A stretch of DNA of 55,165 nucleotides from Myxococcales bacterium (lineage in GTDB: Bacteria; Myxococcota_A; Polyangia; Polyangiales; SLQV01). This document shows positions 17,903 through 25,968 of this stretch, one piece after another (position 1 is the first letter of the stretch; each line of letters opens with the position of its first letter). The notes beneath the pieces are model-generated. The model was not told the DNA's origin. It worked only from the letters and a program-made list of their open reading frames with translations, and ran no database searches. Location: the NCBI GenBank assembly GCA_007131285.1, contig SLQV01000006.1, positions 1 through 55,165 of the forward strand. Direction: 5' to 3'. The translations under genes and the position numbers were made by a program.

Positions 17903-18727
17903 GTGAGTGACGTGAGCGACCTTGAGACGGCGGTGGCGCTGGCCCGCGCGGCGGGTGACATCTTGCTCGAAGTCTACGCGGGCGACTTCGATGTTGAAAT
18001 GAAGGGCGCGTCGGACCCGGTGACCGACGCCGACAAGCGCGCCAATGCCTTTCTTGTCGAGGCACTGGCGAAGGCTTTTCCGGCGGACGGAATTGTCGCT
18101 GAGGAAACGCTCGACCAAAGCGCTGCGGGCAACTTCGAGCGCTGCTGGTATGTCGACCCCCTCGACGGAACCCGCGAGTTCATCAAGAAGAACGGGGAGT
18201 TTTCCGTCATGCTTGGCCTTGCCGTCGGCACAGAAGCGCGTCTCGGCGTCGTCTATCAGCCCGTCGGCGACAGGCTCTATGCCGGTGCGGTGGGGCACGG
18301 CGCATTCACCGAAGTGGCGGGCGGTGCGCGTCGGCCCCTCACGCGAGATGCCGGCCCCGAAGCGGACCTGCGTATGGTGGTGTCGCGGTCGCACAGCTCG
18401 GCGCGCATCGACCGAGTGCGTGAGACGCTTCCCGTGACTGCGACACGGCGCAGCGGATCGGTGGGGCTCAAGCTGGGCCTGATTGCCGCCAACGAAGCCG
18501 ACATCTACGTGCACTTTTCCGACCGCACCTGCGTGTGGGATTGCTGCGGGCCGGAAGCCATCTTGCGCGCCGCAGGTGGGGTGGTGACAGACATTCGCGG
18601 CGACGCCTTCCAATACGATGGCCGCATCCAAAACACCTACGGCATCCTCGCGGGCACCGCTGAGGCGCACGCGCTCGCGCTCCCTGTCGCCCGCGCCGAG
18701 CTTGAAGCGGCCCACGCCGGACAGTGA
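17903..18727 (+). CDS. cysQ: 3'(2'),5'-bisphosphate nucleotidase (inositol monophosphatase family)
   Basis: Metal-dependent phosphatase that recycles PAP, the by-product of sulfate assimilation, to AMP. The family signatures are DPVTDADKRAN, the acidic AEETLDQ metal site, DPLDGTREFIKKNGEFSVMLGL (the REF...NGEF form is typical of CysQ and not of plain inositol phosphatases) and the C-terminal WDCCGPEAILRAAGG. From the GTG at 17903 it is about 274 aa, the normal size. I prefer this start to the track start at 17864 because AGGA stands before it and the extra residues are not conserved-looking. It follows the Smr gene and precedes yidD by one base. With cysE on the other side of the kinase it suggests sulfate assimilation in the host. 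Confidence 0.88.
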   Translation: MSDVSDLETAVALARAAGDILLEVYAGDFDVEMKGASDPVTDADKRANAFLVEALAKAFPADGIVAEETLDQSAAGNFERCWYVDPLDGTREFIKKNGEFSVMLGLAVGTEARLGVVYQPVGDRLYAGAVGHGAFTEVAGGARRPLTRDAGPEADLRMVVSRSHSSARIDRVRETLPVTATRRSGSVGLKLGLIAANEADIYVHFSDRTCVWDCCGPEAILRAAGGVVTDIRGDAFQYDGRIQNTYGILAGTAEAHALALPVARAELEAAHAGQ

Positions 18728-18728
18728 T

Positions 18729-18998
18729 ATGTGCCCCCCAGGCGGCGCGCGGGGCCCTTCGGGTTGGCTAAGGGCAAGCCTACGCAGCCTTCTGCGTGTC
18801 TACCGCGCAGTGCTCTCGCCACTGCTCGGGCCCCGTTGCCGCTTCCACCCAACGTGTTCGGCCTACGCCCTCGCGGTCCTCGAGACACAGCCCCTCCACA
18901 CCGCCTTATGGCTGAGCCTGCGCCGTCTGCTCCGCTGCCACCCCTGGCACCCCGGCGGCCACGACCCGCCTCCCCCCTGCCCAAACCCATCACACTAA
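18729..18998 (+). CDS. yidD: Membrane protein insertion efficiency factor YidD
   Basis: Small membrane-associated protein that helps YidC-dependent membrane insertion. The DUF37 signature is unmistakable: LLRVYRAVLSPLLGPRCRFHPTCSAYALAVLE...RLLRCHPWHPGGHDP. Length is 89 aa from the ATG at 18729, one base after the cysQ stop, which implies co-transcription and probably coupling. The track gives a longer frame from 18618, but those residues are out-of-frame cysQ. The usual neighbours (rpmH, rnpA, yidC) are absent here, so the gene has been separated from its common cluster. The Pro-rich C-terminus is slightly longer than the core needs. Confidence 0.92.
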   Translation: MCPPGGARGPSGWLRASLRSLLRVYRAVLSPLLGPRCRFHPTCSAYALAVLETQPLHTALWLSLRRLLRCHPWHPGGHDPPPPCPNPSH

Positions 18999-19164
18999 AC
19001 GCCCCTGAATGGCCCGGGAAACCCGGGGGGATTCAAGTCTGTGTCCAAGGGAAGGCGGGCCATCGACCCACTCAACTCCGCTACCAGCGAGAAGCTGATG
19101 GCGGCGAACGCGGCTAGCACTAAGCTCCGCCGCTGGGCGTGGGCTGCGCCTACAGGAGGGCGAG

Positions 19165-19899
19165 ATGTCGCCATATCGTGAACGGGCCAAGCAGAACCTG
19201 CTGACGGAGCCTGCGGGTGATGCTGGCTGGGCAGCTAAGCGTGCTGAAGAGATTCCTTCGAGTCTTTGGCCCGACGCGTTCTTCTTCTCATCGGTAACCC
19301 CGGCCTCGCACGTGCTTGACGTGGGTTGCGGGACCGGGGCCCTGGCGCTGCACCTCGCAGCCGAGGGCCATCGGGTTGAGGGCATCGACCTGAGCTATGA
19401 TGCTGTCCGCGCGGCCACCCAGCGGGCGCAGGCGCACGGCCTCGCGGGGCGGTGCAGCTTCCACCAGGGTTCCGCCACAGCCCTGCCATTCGCTTCGGGC
19501 ACCTTTGACGTGGTCGTGGTGCAGGCCGTGCTGACCACGGTTTCACGGCCTGAAGACCGCATCAGCATGCTGCGTGCCGCACGCCGCGTCCTGAAGGCAA
19601 CCGGATGTCTCTACACCGCCGAGTTTGCGCAGACGTGGCATCACCCGCTCTACCGAAGCCGGTACCTGCGAGACGCAGAGCTTACAGGCGAGATGGGCCT
19701 CTTCGTTGTCAGCGACGACGAAGGCCAGGAACTCTACCGAGCGAAGCACTTTTCAGTGCGCGAAATGACAGAGCTTCTCTTGCACTCAGGTTTCGAGATC
19801 GGCAGCTTCCGACACGTGACGTTCCGTACTCGGTCCGGCAATCTAGTCGACGGCTTTCAGGCGCTATCCCACCTGCCCGAAGCGTCACCGTCTCCATGA
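19165..19899 (+). CDS. Class I SAM-dependent methyltransferase
   Basis: Methyltransferase of 244 aa with a Rossmann-type SAM site: motif I VLDVGCGTGALALHL (about residues 50-64), an acidic ribose contact at VEGIDLSYD, and motif IV-like FDVVVVQAVLTTV. The substrate cannot be told from sequence; the fold matches the UbiE/Methyltransf_11 group acting on small molecules. The start is well supported by AGGAGGGCGAG directly before the ATG at 19165, the strongest ribosome site in this part of the window. It stands alone, about 170 bp after yidD, and the following 860 bp hold no intact gene. Confidence 0.82.
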   Translation: MSPYRERAKQNLLTEPAGDAGWAAKRAEEIPSSLWPDAFFFSSVTPASHVLDVGCGTGALALHLAAEGHRVEGIDLSYDAVRAATQRAQAHGLAGRCSFHQGSATALPFASGTFDVVVVQAVLTTVSRPEDRISMLRAARRVLKATGCLYTAEFAQTWHHPLYRSRYLRDAELTGEMGLFVVSDDEGQELYRAKHFSVREMTELLLHSGFEIGSFRHVTFRTRSGNLVDGFQALSHLPEASPSP

Positions 19900-20040
19900 C
19901 CTCTATCTCATGTCGGTGTCAGTAGGGGCGTGTTTTTGAGTCGCTCCCGGCGAGCATCAAACAAGATGGTCGTCGTCCGAAGCTCCCTGGGAGAGATGGA
20001 GAGATAGGGAGAGTAGGCCTATCTACGCGGGCCCGAAGGC
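19900..20040. other. Spacer after methyltransferase
   Basis: No gene or clear terminator is seen. The stretch contains a purine-rich run with GGGAGAGATGGAGAGATAGG, a small imperfect tandem repeat. Confidence 0.35.
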
Positions 20041-20553
20041 CTAGTTACAGCACTTAAAGAAAAAATGTTTCTGCCGCCCCGGCCAACCAAGAGCAGCGCA
20101 TGTTGCGTCTGACCCAGCTACGAATTCGTAGCAGTAAGACCTGCTGCTGCAGTGACCACACTGCTCGATTGCGTCCGTGCGAAACTTGTCAGCCGTCCGC
20201 GTCTTATCGTGAGAGGCAACGTCAGCAGCTCCATTCTCGCAAATATCGGCCCGAGTCGTTCCAACGAGAACCGAAGTGGCCGGTACGTTCCAGTTTTGCC
20301 ACTCCCCGTACGCTTTCCGGGGTCGCATGTTTGCTTCGGCAGCACTTGCTGTGCAGGGGACGGACTTAGGGCACAGGCGCAGGTCACTATCCAAGACGAG
20401 AATGCGATAAACCTCGTCATGGACACGCACGTACTCCGAAGCGTCACCGAGTCGAGCCGGTGGACTTTCGTGGAACGCGCTCCATCACGCTCTCAGGAGC
20501 GTTGCAAGCACGACACCAACGATGGACACATCCCAACACGCGCGGGTCGGCAT
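20041..20553 (-). pseudogene. Candidate secreted Cys-rich protein interrupted by an in-frame TGA
   Basis: Two ORFs in the same minus-strand frame are separated by one TGA (20485-20487). Upstream, from the ATG at 20553, is a short hydrophobic stretch, CWDVSIVGVVLATLLRA, like a signal peptide. After the TGA the frame continues for about 147 codons with a Cys-rich end (EQCGHCSSRSYCYEF... FFFKCCN). I recognise no family. Base composition is visibly lower in GC than in the neighbours, which suggests acquired DNA. It may be a nonsense-mutated gene, a sequencing error, or no gene at all. Selenocysteine use is unlikely, because I see no hairpin just after the TGA. Confidence 0.3.
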
Positions 20554-20577
20554 ATGCTTGCGTAGAGCAAGCATATG
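20551..20577. repeat. Perfect 11-bp inverted repeat
   Basis: CATATGCTTGC (20551-20561) and GCAAGCATATG (20567-20577) are perfect reverse complements around a 5-base spacer. It overlaps the start region of the candidate pseudogene and lies about 185 bp before aspS. An operator is the simplest reading; no T-run follows, so a terminator is less likely. Confidence 0.6.
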
Positions 20578-20760
20578 CTTGATCACTGCACATATACGGG
20601 ACGCTGGGCTGTCACCGCGGATACGCGTGCGAGAAGGGCTTTGGCTGTTGCGCCGGAGGCTGACCGCACGCGGATTGCGGCGCGTCCCGTGGCTTTGCGT
20701 GTCGGGTGTGGTGGGGGCGGATGACAGCGGGGGGGAACGCTGGTAGAAAGGCGCGGACGT

Positions 20761-22614
20761 ATGCGTTTCATTCATGAGCTTCACCGCACGCATTCTTGTG
20801 GCGGTATTCGGGCGGCGGACATCGACCGTGAGGTTGTGCTTTTCGGTTGGGTGGATAGCCGCCGCGACCATGGCGGCTGCATTTTCATCGATTTACGCGA
20901 CCGGGATGGCATCACCCAGGTGGTGTTCGATAGCGCTGAAGATCCGGAGGCCTACGCCGAAGGCGACCGGGCGCGCTCGGAATGGGTGCTGGCCATCAAG
21001 GGGCGTGTGCGTGACCGGGCGCAGATGCGCAACCCGCGGCTGCCCACGGGCGATGTAGAGGTGCTTGCGACGCGCGCCGAGGTGCTGAGCCGTTCGGAGA
21101 CGCCCCCCTTTGTCATCGCAGACGACATCGAGACCGGCGAAGACAAGCGCCTGGCGTATCGCTACCTCGATCTGCGGCGTCCCAGTTTGCAGCGCAACTT
21201 GATGCGACGCTCGCAGCTCAACCAACAAACGCGGACCTACCTGCACGACGCTGGCTTCATCGAGATCGAAACGCCTTTCCTGGTCAAGTATACGCCGGGC
21301 GGCGCGCGCAACTTCCTGGTACCGGCGCGCATCAATCCTGGGCATTTTTACGCGCTCGCCGAGAGCCCCCAGCTCTTTAAGCAGCTGCTTATGGTGGGCG
21401 GCTACGACCGTTACTTCCAAATCGTCCGCTGCTTTCGCGACGAAGACCTGCGCATCGACCGGCAGCCCGAGTTTACGCAGATCGATATCGAGGCGAGCTT
21501 CATCGACGAAGAGAGCCTGTTCACGCTCATCGAGGGGCTGGTCTTTCGCCTTTGGCGCGAGGTGCTCGGGGTTGAGCTTCTGGACCTCTACCCCAGTGGC
21601 AAGTTGCCGCGTTTGGCGTTTGCCGAGTCGATGACCAAGTACGGCAACGACAAGCCTGACCTGCGCTTCGGCCTTGAGCATACCGACCTGACCGAGCTTG
21701 CCGTGGCGCATGGGGGCGGCGGCATACCCATGTTGACTCCCCTTGCAGAGAAGTTTGCGAGCGGAGCGTACCGCCGGGACTTGCCGCCGGAAATCGTCAA
21801 AGCGCTCGTTGTGCCGGCGAGCCACACGTTTTCGCGCTCGGACCTCGACAAGCTTGAGGTGTACGTGAAGCAGCTAGGTGCCGGAGGGCTTGCGCGCGCC
21901 AAAGTGGGCGCTGACGGCCGCACGTGGGAGCAGTCGCCCTTGGCGAAGTTCGCCAGCCCGGACTTTATCGCAGCGGTGCATGAAGCGACCGGCGCGCAGC
22001 CGGGCGACCTCATTCTCTTTCAGTTTGGCCCTACCGACCGCACGCACATGATCATGGCCAACTTGCGCCTGCACTTGGGCAAGCAGCTCGGTCTGATTCC
22101 TGAGTCTGGAAGCGGTGGAAAATGGAACTTTCTCTGGGTCACCCAGCCACCCCTCTTCGAGTACGACGCGGACAAAAAGCGCTTCGTGGCCGCCCACCAC
22201 ATGTTCACCCGCCCGACGGACGAAAGTGCGGCGTTGCTCGAATCAGACCCCGCCAAGGTGCTCTGCCATCGCTATGACCTTGTCTTAAACGGGTTCGAGA
22301 TCGGTGGCGGCTCGATACGACTCCACGATCCAGAGCTGCAAGCCCGGGTATTCCGCGTGCTCGGGATGAGCGGCGACGAGGCGCAAGAAAAGTTTGGCTT
22401 TCTGCTCGATGCCCTGAAGTTCGGCGCGCCGCCTCACGGCGGTATCGCCATCGGCATGGACAGACTTGCGATGCTCGCCTGCGAGACCGAATCGATTCGC
22501 GACGTAATCGCCTTTCCAAAGACCCAGAAAGGCAACGACATCATGACCGGTGCGCCTGCGGGCGTGAGCCCTGAGCAGTTGCTGGAACTCCACATCAAAC
22601 CCGTTACACGCTGA
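20761..22614 (+). CDS. aspS: Aspartyl-tRNA synthetase (bacterial type)
   Basis: Charges tRNA(Asp), and possibly tRNA(Asn), with aspartate. It is 617 aa. The N-terminal anticodon-binding OB fold starts MRFIHELHRTHSCGGIRAADIDREVVLFGWVDSRRDHGG. The class II catalytic core shows FIEIETPFLVKYTPGGARNFLVP, QLLMVGGYDRYFQIVRCFRDEDLRIDRQPEFTQID (motif 2) and GIAIGMDRLAML (motif 3). The bacterial GAD insertion lies between motifs 2 and 3, about residues 280-440. The ATG at 20761 has GAAAGG 11 bases upstream. PRLPTGDVEV and the general form match discriminating and non-discriminating bacterial enzymes alike; whether an amidotransferase (gatCAB) exists cannot be judged from this window. Confidence 0.96.
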   Translation: MRFIHELHRTHSCGGIRAADIDREVVLFGWVDSRRDHGGCIFIDLRDRDGITQVVFDSAEDPEAYAEGDRARSEWVLAIKGRVRDRAQMRNPRLPTGDVEVLATRAEVLSRSETPPFVIADDIETGEDKRLAYRYLDLRRPSLQRNLMRRSQLNQQTRTYLHDAGFIEIETPFLVKYTPGGARNFLVPARINPGHFYALAESPQLFKQLLMVGGYDRYFQIVRCFRDEDLRIDRQPEFTQIDIEASFIDEESLFTLIEGLVFRLWREVLGVELLDLYPSGKLPRLAFAESMTKYGNDKPDLRFGLEHTDLTELAVAHGGGGIPMLTPLAEKFASGAYRRDLPPEIVKALVVPASHTFSRSDLDKLEVYVKQLGAGGLARAKVGADGRTWEQSPLAKFASPDFIAAVHEATGAQPGDLILFQFGPTDRTHMIMANLRLHLGKQLGLIPESGSGGKWNFLWVTQPPLFEYDADKKRFVAAHHMFTRPTDESAALLESDPAKVLCHRYDLVLNGFEIGGGSIRLHDPELQARVFRVLGMSGDEAQEKFGFLLDALKFGAPPHGGIAIGMDRLAMLACETESIRDVIAFPKTQKGNDIMTGAPAGVSPEQLLELHIKPVTR

Positions 22615-23027
22615 TATCAACGGGTAAATCCAGTGCGTGGGTAAACGCAGTGCGGTTGCGTGGCCGTACAATGCTCAAGCCCTTAACCCGCGCACCCAGC
22701 GTGAACGTTCCGGAGCTTTTAAGGGCGAAAATGCCGCAGGGAAGCGCCAACGGGTGCTGGGCCCCCACGTGCAGTTTAAGGCAATATTTTTGGAGGCGCA
22801 GTGTGTTTGGGCCTACTTCAATAGGATGCTCGGGGAGCTACTGGCTAGGTCACTAGCCGGCTCACCGAGCCGTACTTATGCTGAAAATAGGGCAATTCAT
22901 TGTAGTGCAATGTGCCACTGTGTGTGCTTTGATGCCGCGCATGAATATGGACTCAAAGTGGGTGAACGTTGCCGAGACGTGTGCAGTTACTCAGCCAGCC
23001 TTCCCGAAGGCGGGCACGCGTAGGCAT
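22615..23027. other. Spacer after aspS, no clear gene
   Basis: Several short ORFs cross this stretch, including the N-terminal extension of the next ORF from 22878, but none shows motifs or a signal peptide. I consider it mostly non-coding. Confidence 0.35.
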
Positions 23028-23915
23028 GTGGGCCCATTGCGGGGGTGCGTGGGCTCGGCCCTGACGGTGCTTCTGGCTTGGGGTTGCGTGTCCGTCCAAG
23101 ACGAGCGGGGCGTAGGCCGGGCGCCCGGACGTGCGCCCGTCGACCCCCATGATTCCCAGGCGGTCGCGCGGGAGGTCGCCGAACTTGTGCAGGAGCGTTC
23201 AAGCTTCTGCAACTGCGCGGTCCAGAATATCGACCTCTACCGCTATCAGGTTGAAGCGCGTATCTCTGCGCTGAGGCGTCTGCGCTCGGAGGCCGGTGCC
23301 GACACGCGCGAACTCGAAATACGCATTGAAGACGCCGAACGTGAGCGCGATCTTATGGCCGAAGGTAACAACAGCTTTGGCTCCGGGGGCAGTGCCTTTG
23401 GTGGGGGCACGTCTAACACCAGCTTCGGAGGCCCCGTTGATGGCTCGGCAAGTACCTCCTTTGATGTTGGTCGCCAGGCGGAGACGTGCCGGAGTGTGTT
23501 TGTGGAGGTGAACTCTGAGCAGGCTTTCGCGCGCGAACTCGACGATCTCGACGCGGCGTGCGGCCAGCCAAACAATAGCAAGTCATTCGGTGGCACATCG
23601 GGTGCTCAGACCTCTGGCCAAGGCGCCTTTGCCCCCGCCGGGAACCGGCGCTGGGTCGCGCATTTCGTCGAGTCGGAAGCGCGATTTAACGAATGCCTTC
23701 TCCGCATCTCAAACAACGACCGCTCTAGCGCAGCGTGCAATGCCTTCGCCGCTGACCCTTTCAGGGTGGAGGGCTGCGTGCGGGCCTACACGGACGCGAA
23801 CGTCTACGCCTTGGAACTCGCCGAACTCCAGTGTCTCGAACAGTCGCCCAGCAGCATGACCGGTGCCGACCCGGGCGTCACCGTGATGCTCGGTCCGCCT
23901 TCTCCGCTGCACTAA
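23028..23915 (+). CDS. Cys-containing lipoprotein with FG-rich linkers, function unknown
   Basis: Predicted lipoprotein. The track ORF opens at 22878, but the GTG at 23028 gives a compact signal MGPLRGCVGSALTVLLAWGC with a lipobox at the Cys, so I prefer it. The first mature third has a helical, charged coiled-coil-like stretch (RISALRRLRSEAG...ELEIRIEDAERERDLMAEG). It is followed by Gly/Ser/Phe low complexity with repeated SFG/AFG units (NSFGSGGSAFGGG, NTSFGG, KSFGG). The last third has spaced cysteines (NECLL, SAACNAF, EGCVRAY, LQCLEQ) within helices, probably disulphide-bonded outside the cytoplasm. I recognise no family. It stands between aspS and the ABC exporter, without evidence of an operon. 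Confidence 0.6.
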   Translation: MGPLRGCVGSALTVLLAWGCVSVQDERGVGRAPGRAPVDPHDSQAVAREVAELVQERSSFCNCAVQNIDLYRYQVEARISALRRLRSEAGADTRELEIRIEDAERERDLMAEGNNSFGSGGSAFGGGTSNTSFGGPVDGSASTSFDVGRQAETCRSVFVEVNSEQAFARELDDLDAACGQPNNSKSFGGTSGAQTSGQGAFAPAGNRRWVAHFVESEARFNECLLRISNNDRSSAACNAFAADPFRVEGCVRAYTDANVYALELAELQCLEQSPSSMTGADPGVTVMLGPPSPLH

Positions 23916-24033
23916 CGCGGTGACGAACAGGTGGAGCCTGGCTGTGTAGGCCACACCGCGACGGCCGAATTCGCAAGGGTGCGGGTAGGGGCGGGGCTCT
24001 TCAGGGTTCGGGCTGTGCTAGGTTGGCGCGGCG

Positions 24034-25968
24034 GTGAGGTACACGCTTTGGGAGATCGTTCGACCGTACCGCCGGCAACTGGGTGTGGGCGCGGTCTTGC
24101 TCGCGGCGACAAACGGTCTCGATAAGTCGATACCGTGGTTGCTTAAGGGCGCCATCGATGCGTTGCGCGAACAGCGGCTGCGCGCCGTGGTCGTGGCGGC
24201 GGCTTGGGTCGTTGTTGTCGCCGCTGCGTTGTGGGTTGTGCGGACTGCCTCAAGACTGGTGATCTTTCATGTTGGCCGGCAGACCGAGTTCGACTTGCGC
24301 AATGCGCTTTGCGTCAAGCTCCAGCGCATCGACGAACGCTTCGTCGCGGTGCTTGGCAGTGGCGAGATGATGAGCCGGGCCACGAGCGATATGGCCAATG
24401 TGCGTACGCTCGTCGGCTTTGGCGGCATGAATCTGGTCAACACCGTGCTGGCGTACGGCTTGGCGCTAGCGCTCATGTTCACGCTATCGCCCACGCTGAC
24501 GCTGTGGGCGCTCCTGCCTTATCCGGGGTTCGTCTTGGTTGCTCGGGGGCTCGGCCGCGGGCTCTTCAAGCGTTCGCACGCCATCGCTACAACGACAGGT
24601 GCGCTCTCAACACGCCTGGAAAACTTCATTCGCGGGATTCGCATTCAACGCACCTACGGCCTTGAGGACAACGAGCGTCGCCGCTTCTCCAGTCTCAATG
24701 ACCGCCTGCTACGGGACCACCTCTCTCTCGTGCGTTTGCGGGCGTTCCTGTGGCCTTTGCTCTCGCTCCTGACGGCGGCGGGGACCCTGCTCGTAATCTG
24801 GCGGGGAGGCAGCATGGTGCTGACCGGCGAGCTGACGATTGGCGAGTTCGTCGCGTTTAACGCCTATCTGGGCCAGCTGGTTTGGCCTTCAATGGCCGTC
24901 GGCTTTTTGCTGGCCGTGCTGCAGCGCGGACGCGCGTCGCTGGTGCGTCTGCAAGAGGTGTTGCTCGCACCGGAAACCGCGCGGGGTTCACTCGCGCCGC
25001 CCCCGGAGGCGGGTGCGCGCTTGAGCCTAGAACGCGTGAGCTACGCCTACGGCGCGCATCAGGCCACCGCCGCCGCGTTTGCCGCCCAGCATGTCCCGCC
25101 TGCCCGGGCGACACCCACCGGCAGCGCACAGGCGGCGAACGCCAAGGCAACCGGCCTCAGCCACCTCCGGGCGGGCACCAAAGCATCTAACCAAGCCGCG
25201 CCTGAATCGCCTGCACCTAGCGCTGCGGCCAGCACGCACGCGCTCGGCCCGCAGGTGATTCGCGATGTGAGCTTGCGTTTGCCGGCGCAGGGGCTTGTGG
25301 CGTTGGTTGGGCGGTCGGGTTCCGGCAAGAGCACGCTGGCCAAGCTGCTTGCGGGGCGACTTCTGCCTACGTCGGGCACGGCGGTATTCGGCCCGCACGC
25401 GCTCAGCGACCTCAGTGAGGCGGGGCTCGCGCAGCGCATTCAGCTTTGCGCCCAGGAGGTGACGCTTTTCTCCACGAGCCTGCGGCGCAATCTGCTCGTC
25501 GGTGGGCGTTTCGACCCGGCCATCGGCAAGGCAGAGCTGCTCGCTGCGCTGCAAGACGCGGGGCTGGGCCCGGACATCACCAGCCTGCCGCAGGGGCTCG
25601 ACACGCTGGTCGGCGAGCGCGGCGTTCAGCTCTCGGGCGGCCAAGCGCAGCGCTTGGCGCTGGCGCGCACGCTTCTCGCCCGCGCGCCGGTGATGGTTTT
25701 CGACGACCCAATAAGTGCGGTGGATGCGGTGACGGAGCGCCATCTTTTGGGCACGCTACGGGCGCTTGCGGCGCAGCACGCCGTTGTGCTCATCACCCAT
25801 CGGGCGTCGGCGGCAGCGCTCGCCGACCGGATTTTTGTCTTAGAGGACGGCGCATTGGTCGAAGAGGGCACCCACGGCGAGCTGACGGACAAGGGAGGCA
25901 TCTACGCGCGTTTGGCCGAAAGACAGGCACTTGAAGCGGGCCTTGTCCTGCGAGGCGCCGCGCGATGA
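24034..25968 (+). CDS. ABC exporter half-transporter, subunit with degenerate catalytic site
   Basis: Membrane-NBD fusion of the MdlA/YheI type (644 aa; GTG start at 24034), one half of a heterodimeric exporter with the next gene. Six transmembrane helices occupy about residues 15-310. The ATPase domain has A-loop Tyr in VSYAYG, Walker A GRSGSGKST, signature LSGGQ, Walker B VMVFDDPISAVD and H-loop ITHRAS. Walker B ends in Asp where catalytic Glu is expected, the hallmark of the degenerate site in asymmetric exporters. An unusual Ala/Pro/Thr-rich insert of about 60 residues separates the A-loop strand from Walker A. The stop overlaps the next start (ATGA). The substrate (drug, lipid or peptide) cannot be told. 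Confidence 0.93.
   Translation: MRYTLWEIVRPYRRQLGVGAVLLAATNGLDKSIPWLLKGAIDALREQRLRAVVVAAAWVVVVAAALWVVRTASRLVIFHVGRQTEFDLRNALCVKLQRIDERFVAVLGSGEMMSRATSDMANVRTLVGFGGMNLVNTVLAYGLALALMFTLSPTLTLWALLPYPGFVLVARGLGRGLFKRSHAIATTTGALSTRLENFIRGIRIQRTYGLEDNERRRFSSLNDRLLRDHLSLVRLRAFLWPLLSLLTAAGTLLVIWRGGSMVLTGELTIGEFVAFNAYLGQLVWPSMAVGFLLAVLQRGRASLVRLQEVLLAPETARGSLAPPPEAGARLSLERVSYAYGAHQATAAAFAAQHVPPARATPTGSAQAANAKATGLSHLRAGTKASNQAAPESPAPSAAASTHALGPQVIRDVSLRLPAQGLVALVGRSGSGKSTLAKLLAGRLLPTSGTAVFGPHALSDLSEAGLAQRIQLCAQEVTLFSTSLRRNLLVGGRFDPAIGKAELLAALQDAGLGPDITSLPQGLDTLVGERGVQLSGGQAQRLALARTLLARAPVMVFDDPISAVDAVTERHLLGTLRALAAQHAVVLITHRASAAALADRIFVLEDGALVEEGTHGELTDKGGIYARLAERQALEAGLVLRGAAR

Noticed and set aside
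20485-20487. Selenocysteine at the in-frame TGA
   Set aside because: No convincing hairpin just downstream and no selenoprotein motif around it.
20893-21825. Minus-strand ORF of 310 aa
   Set aside because: Antisense to aspS, which is certain.
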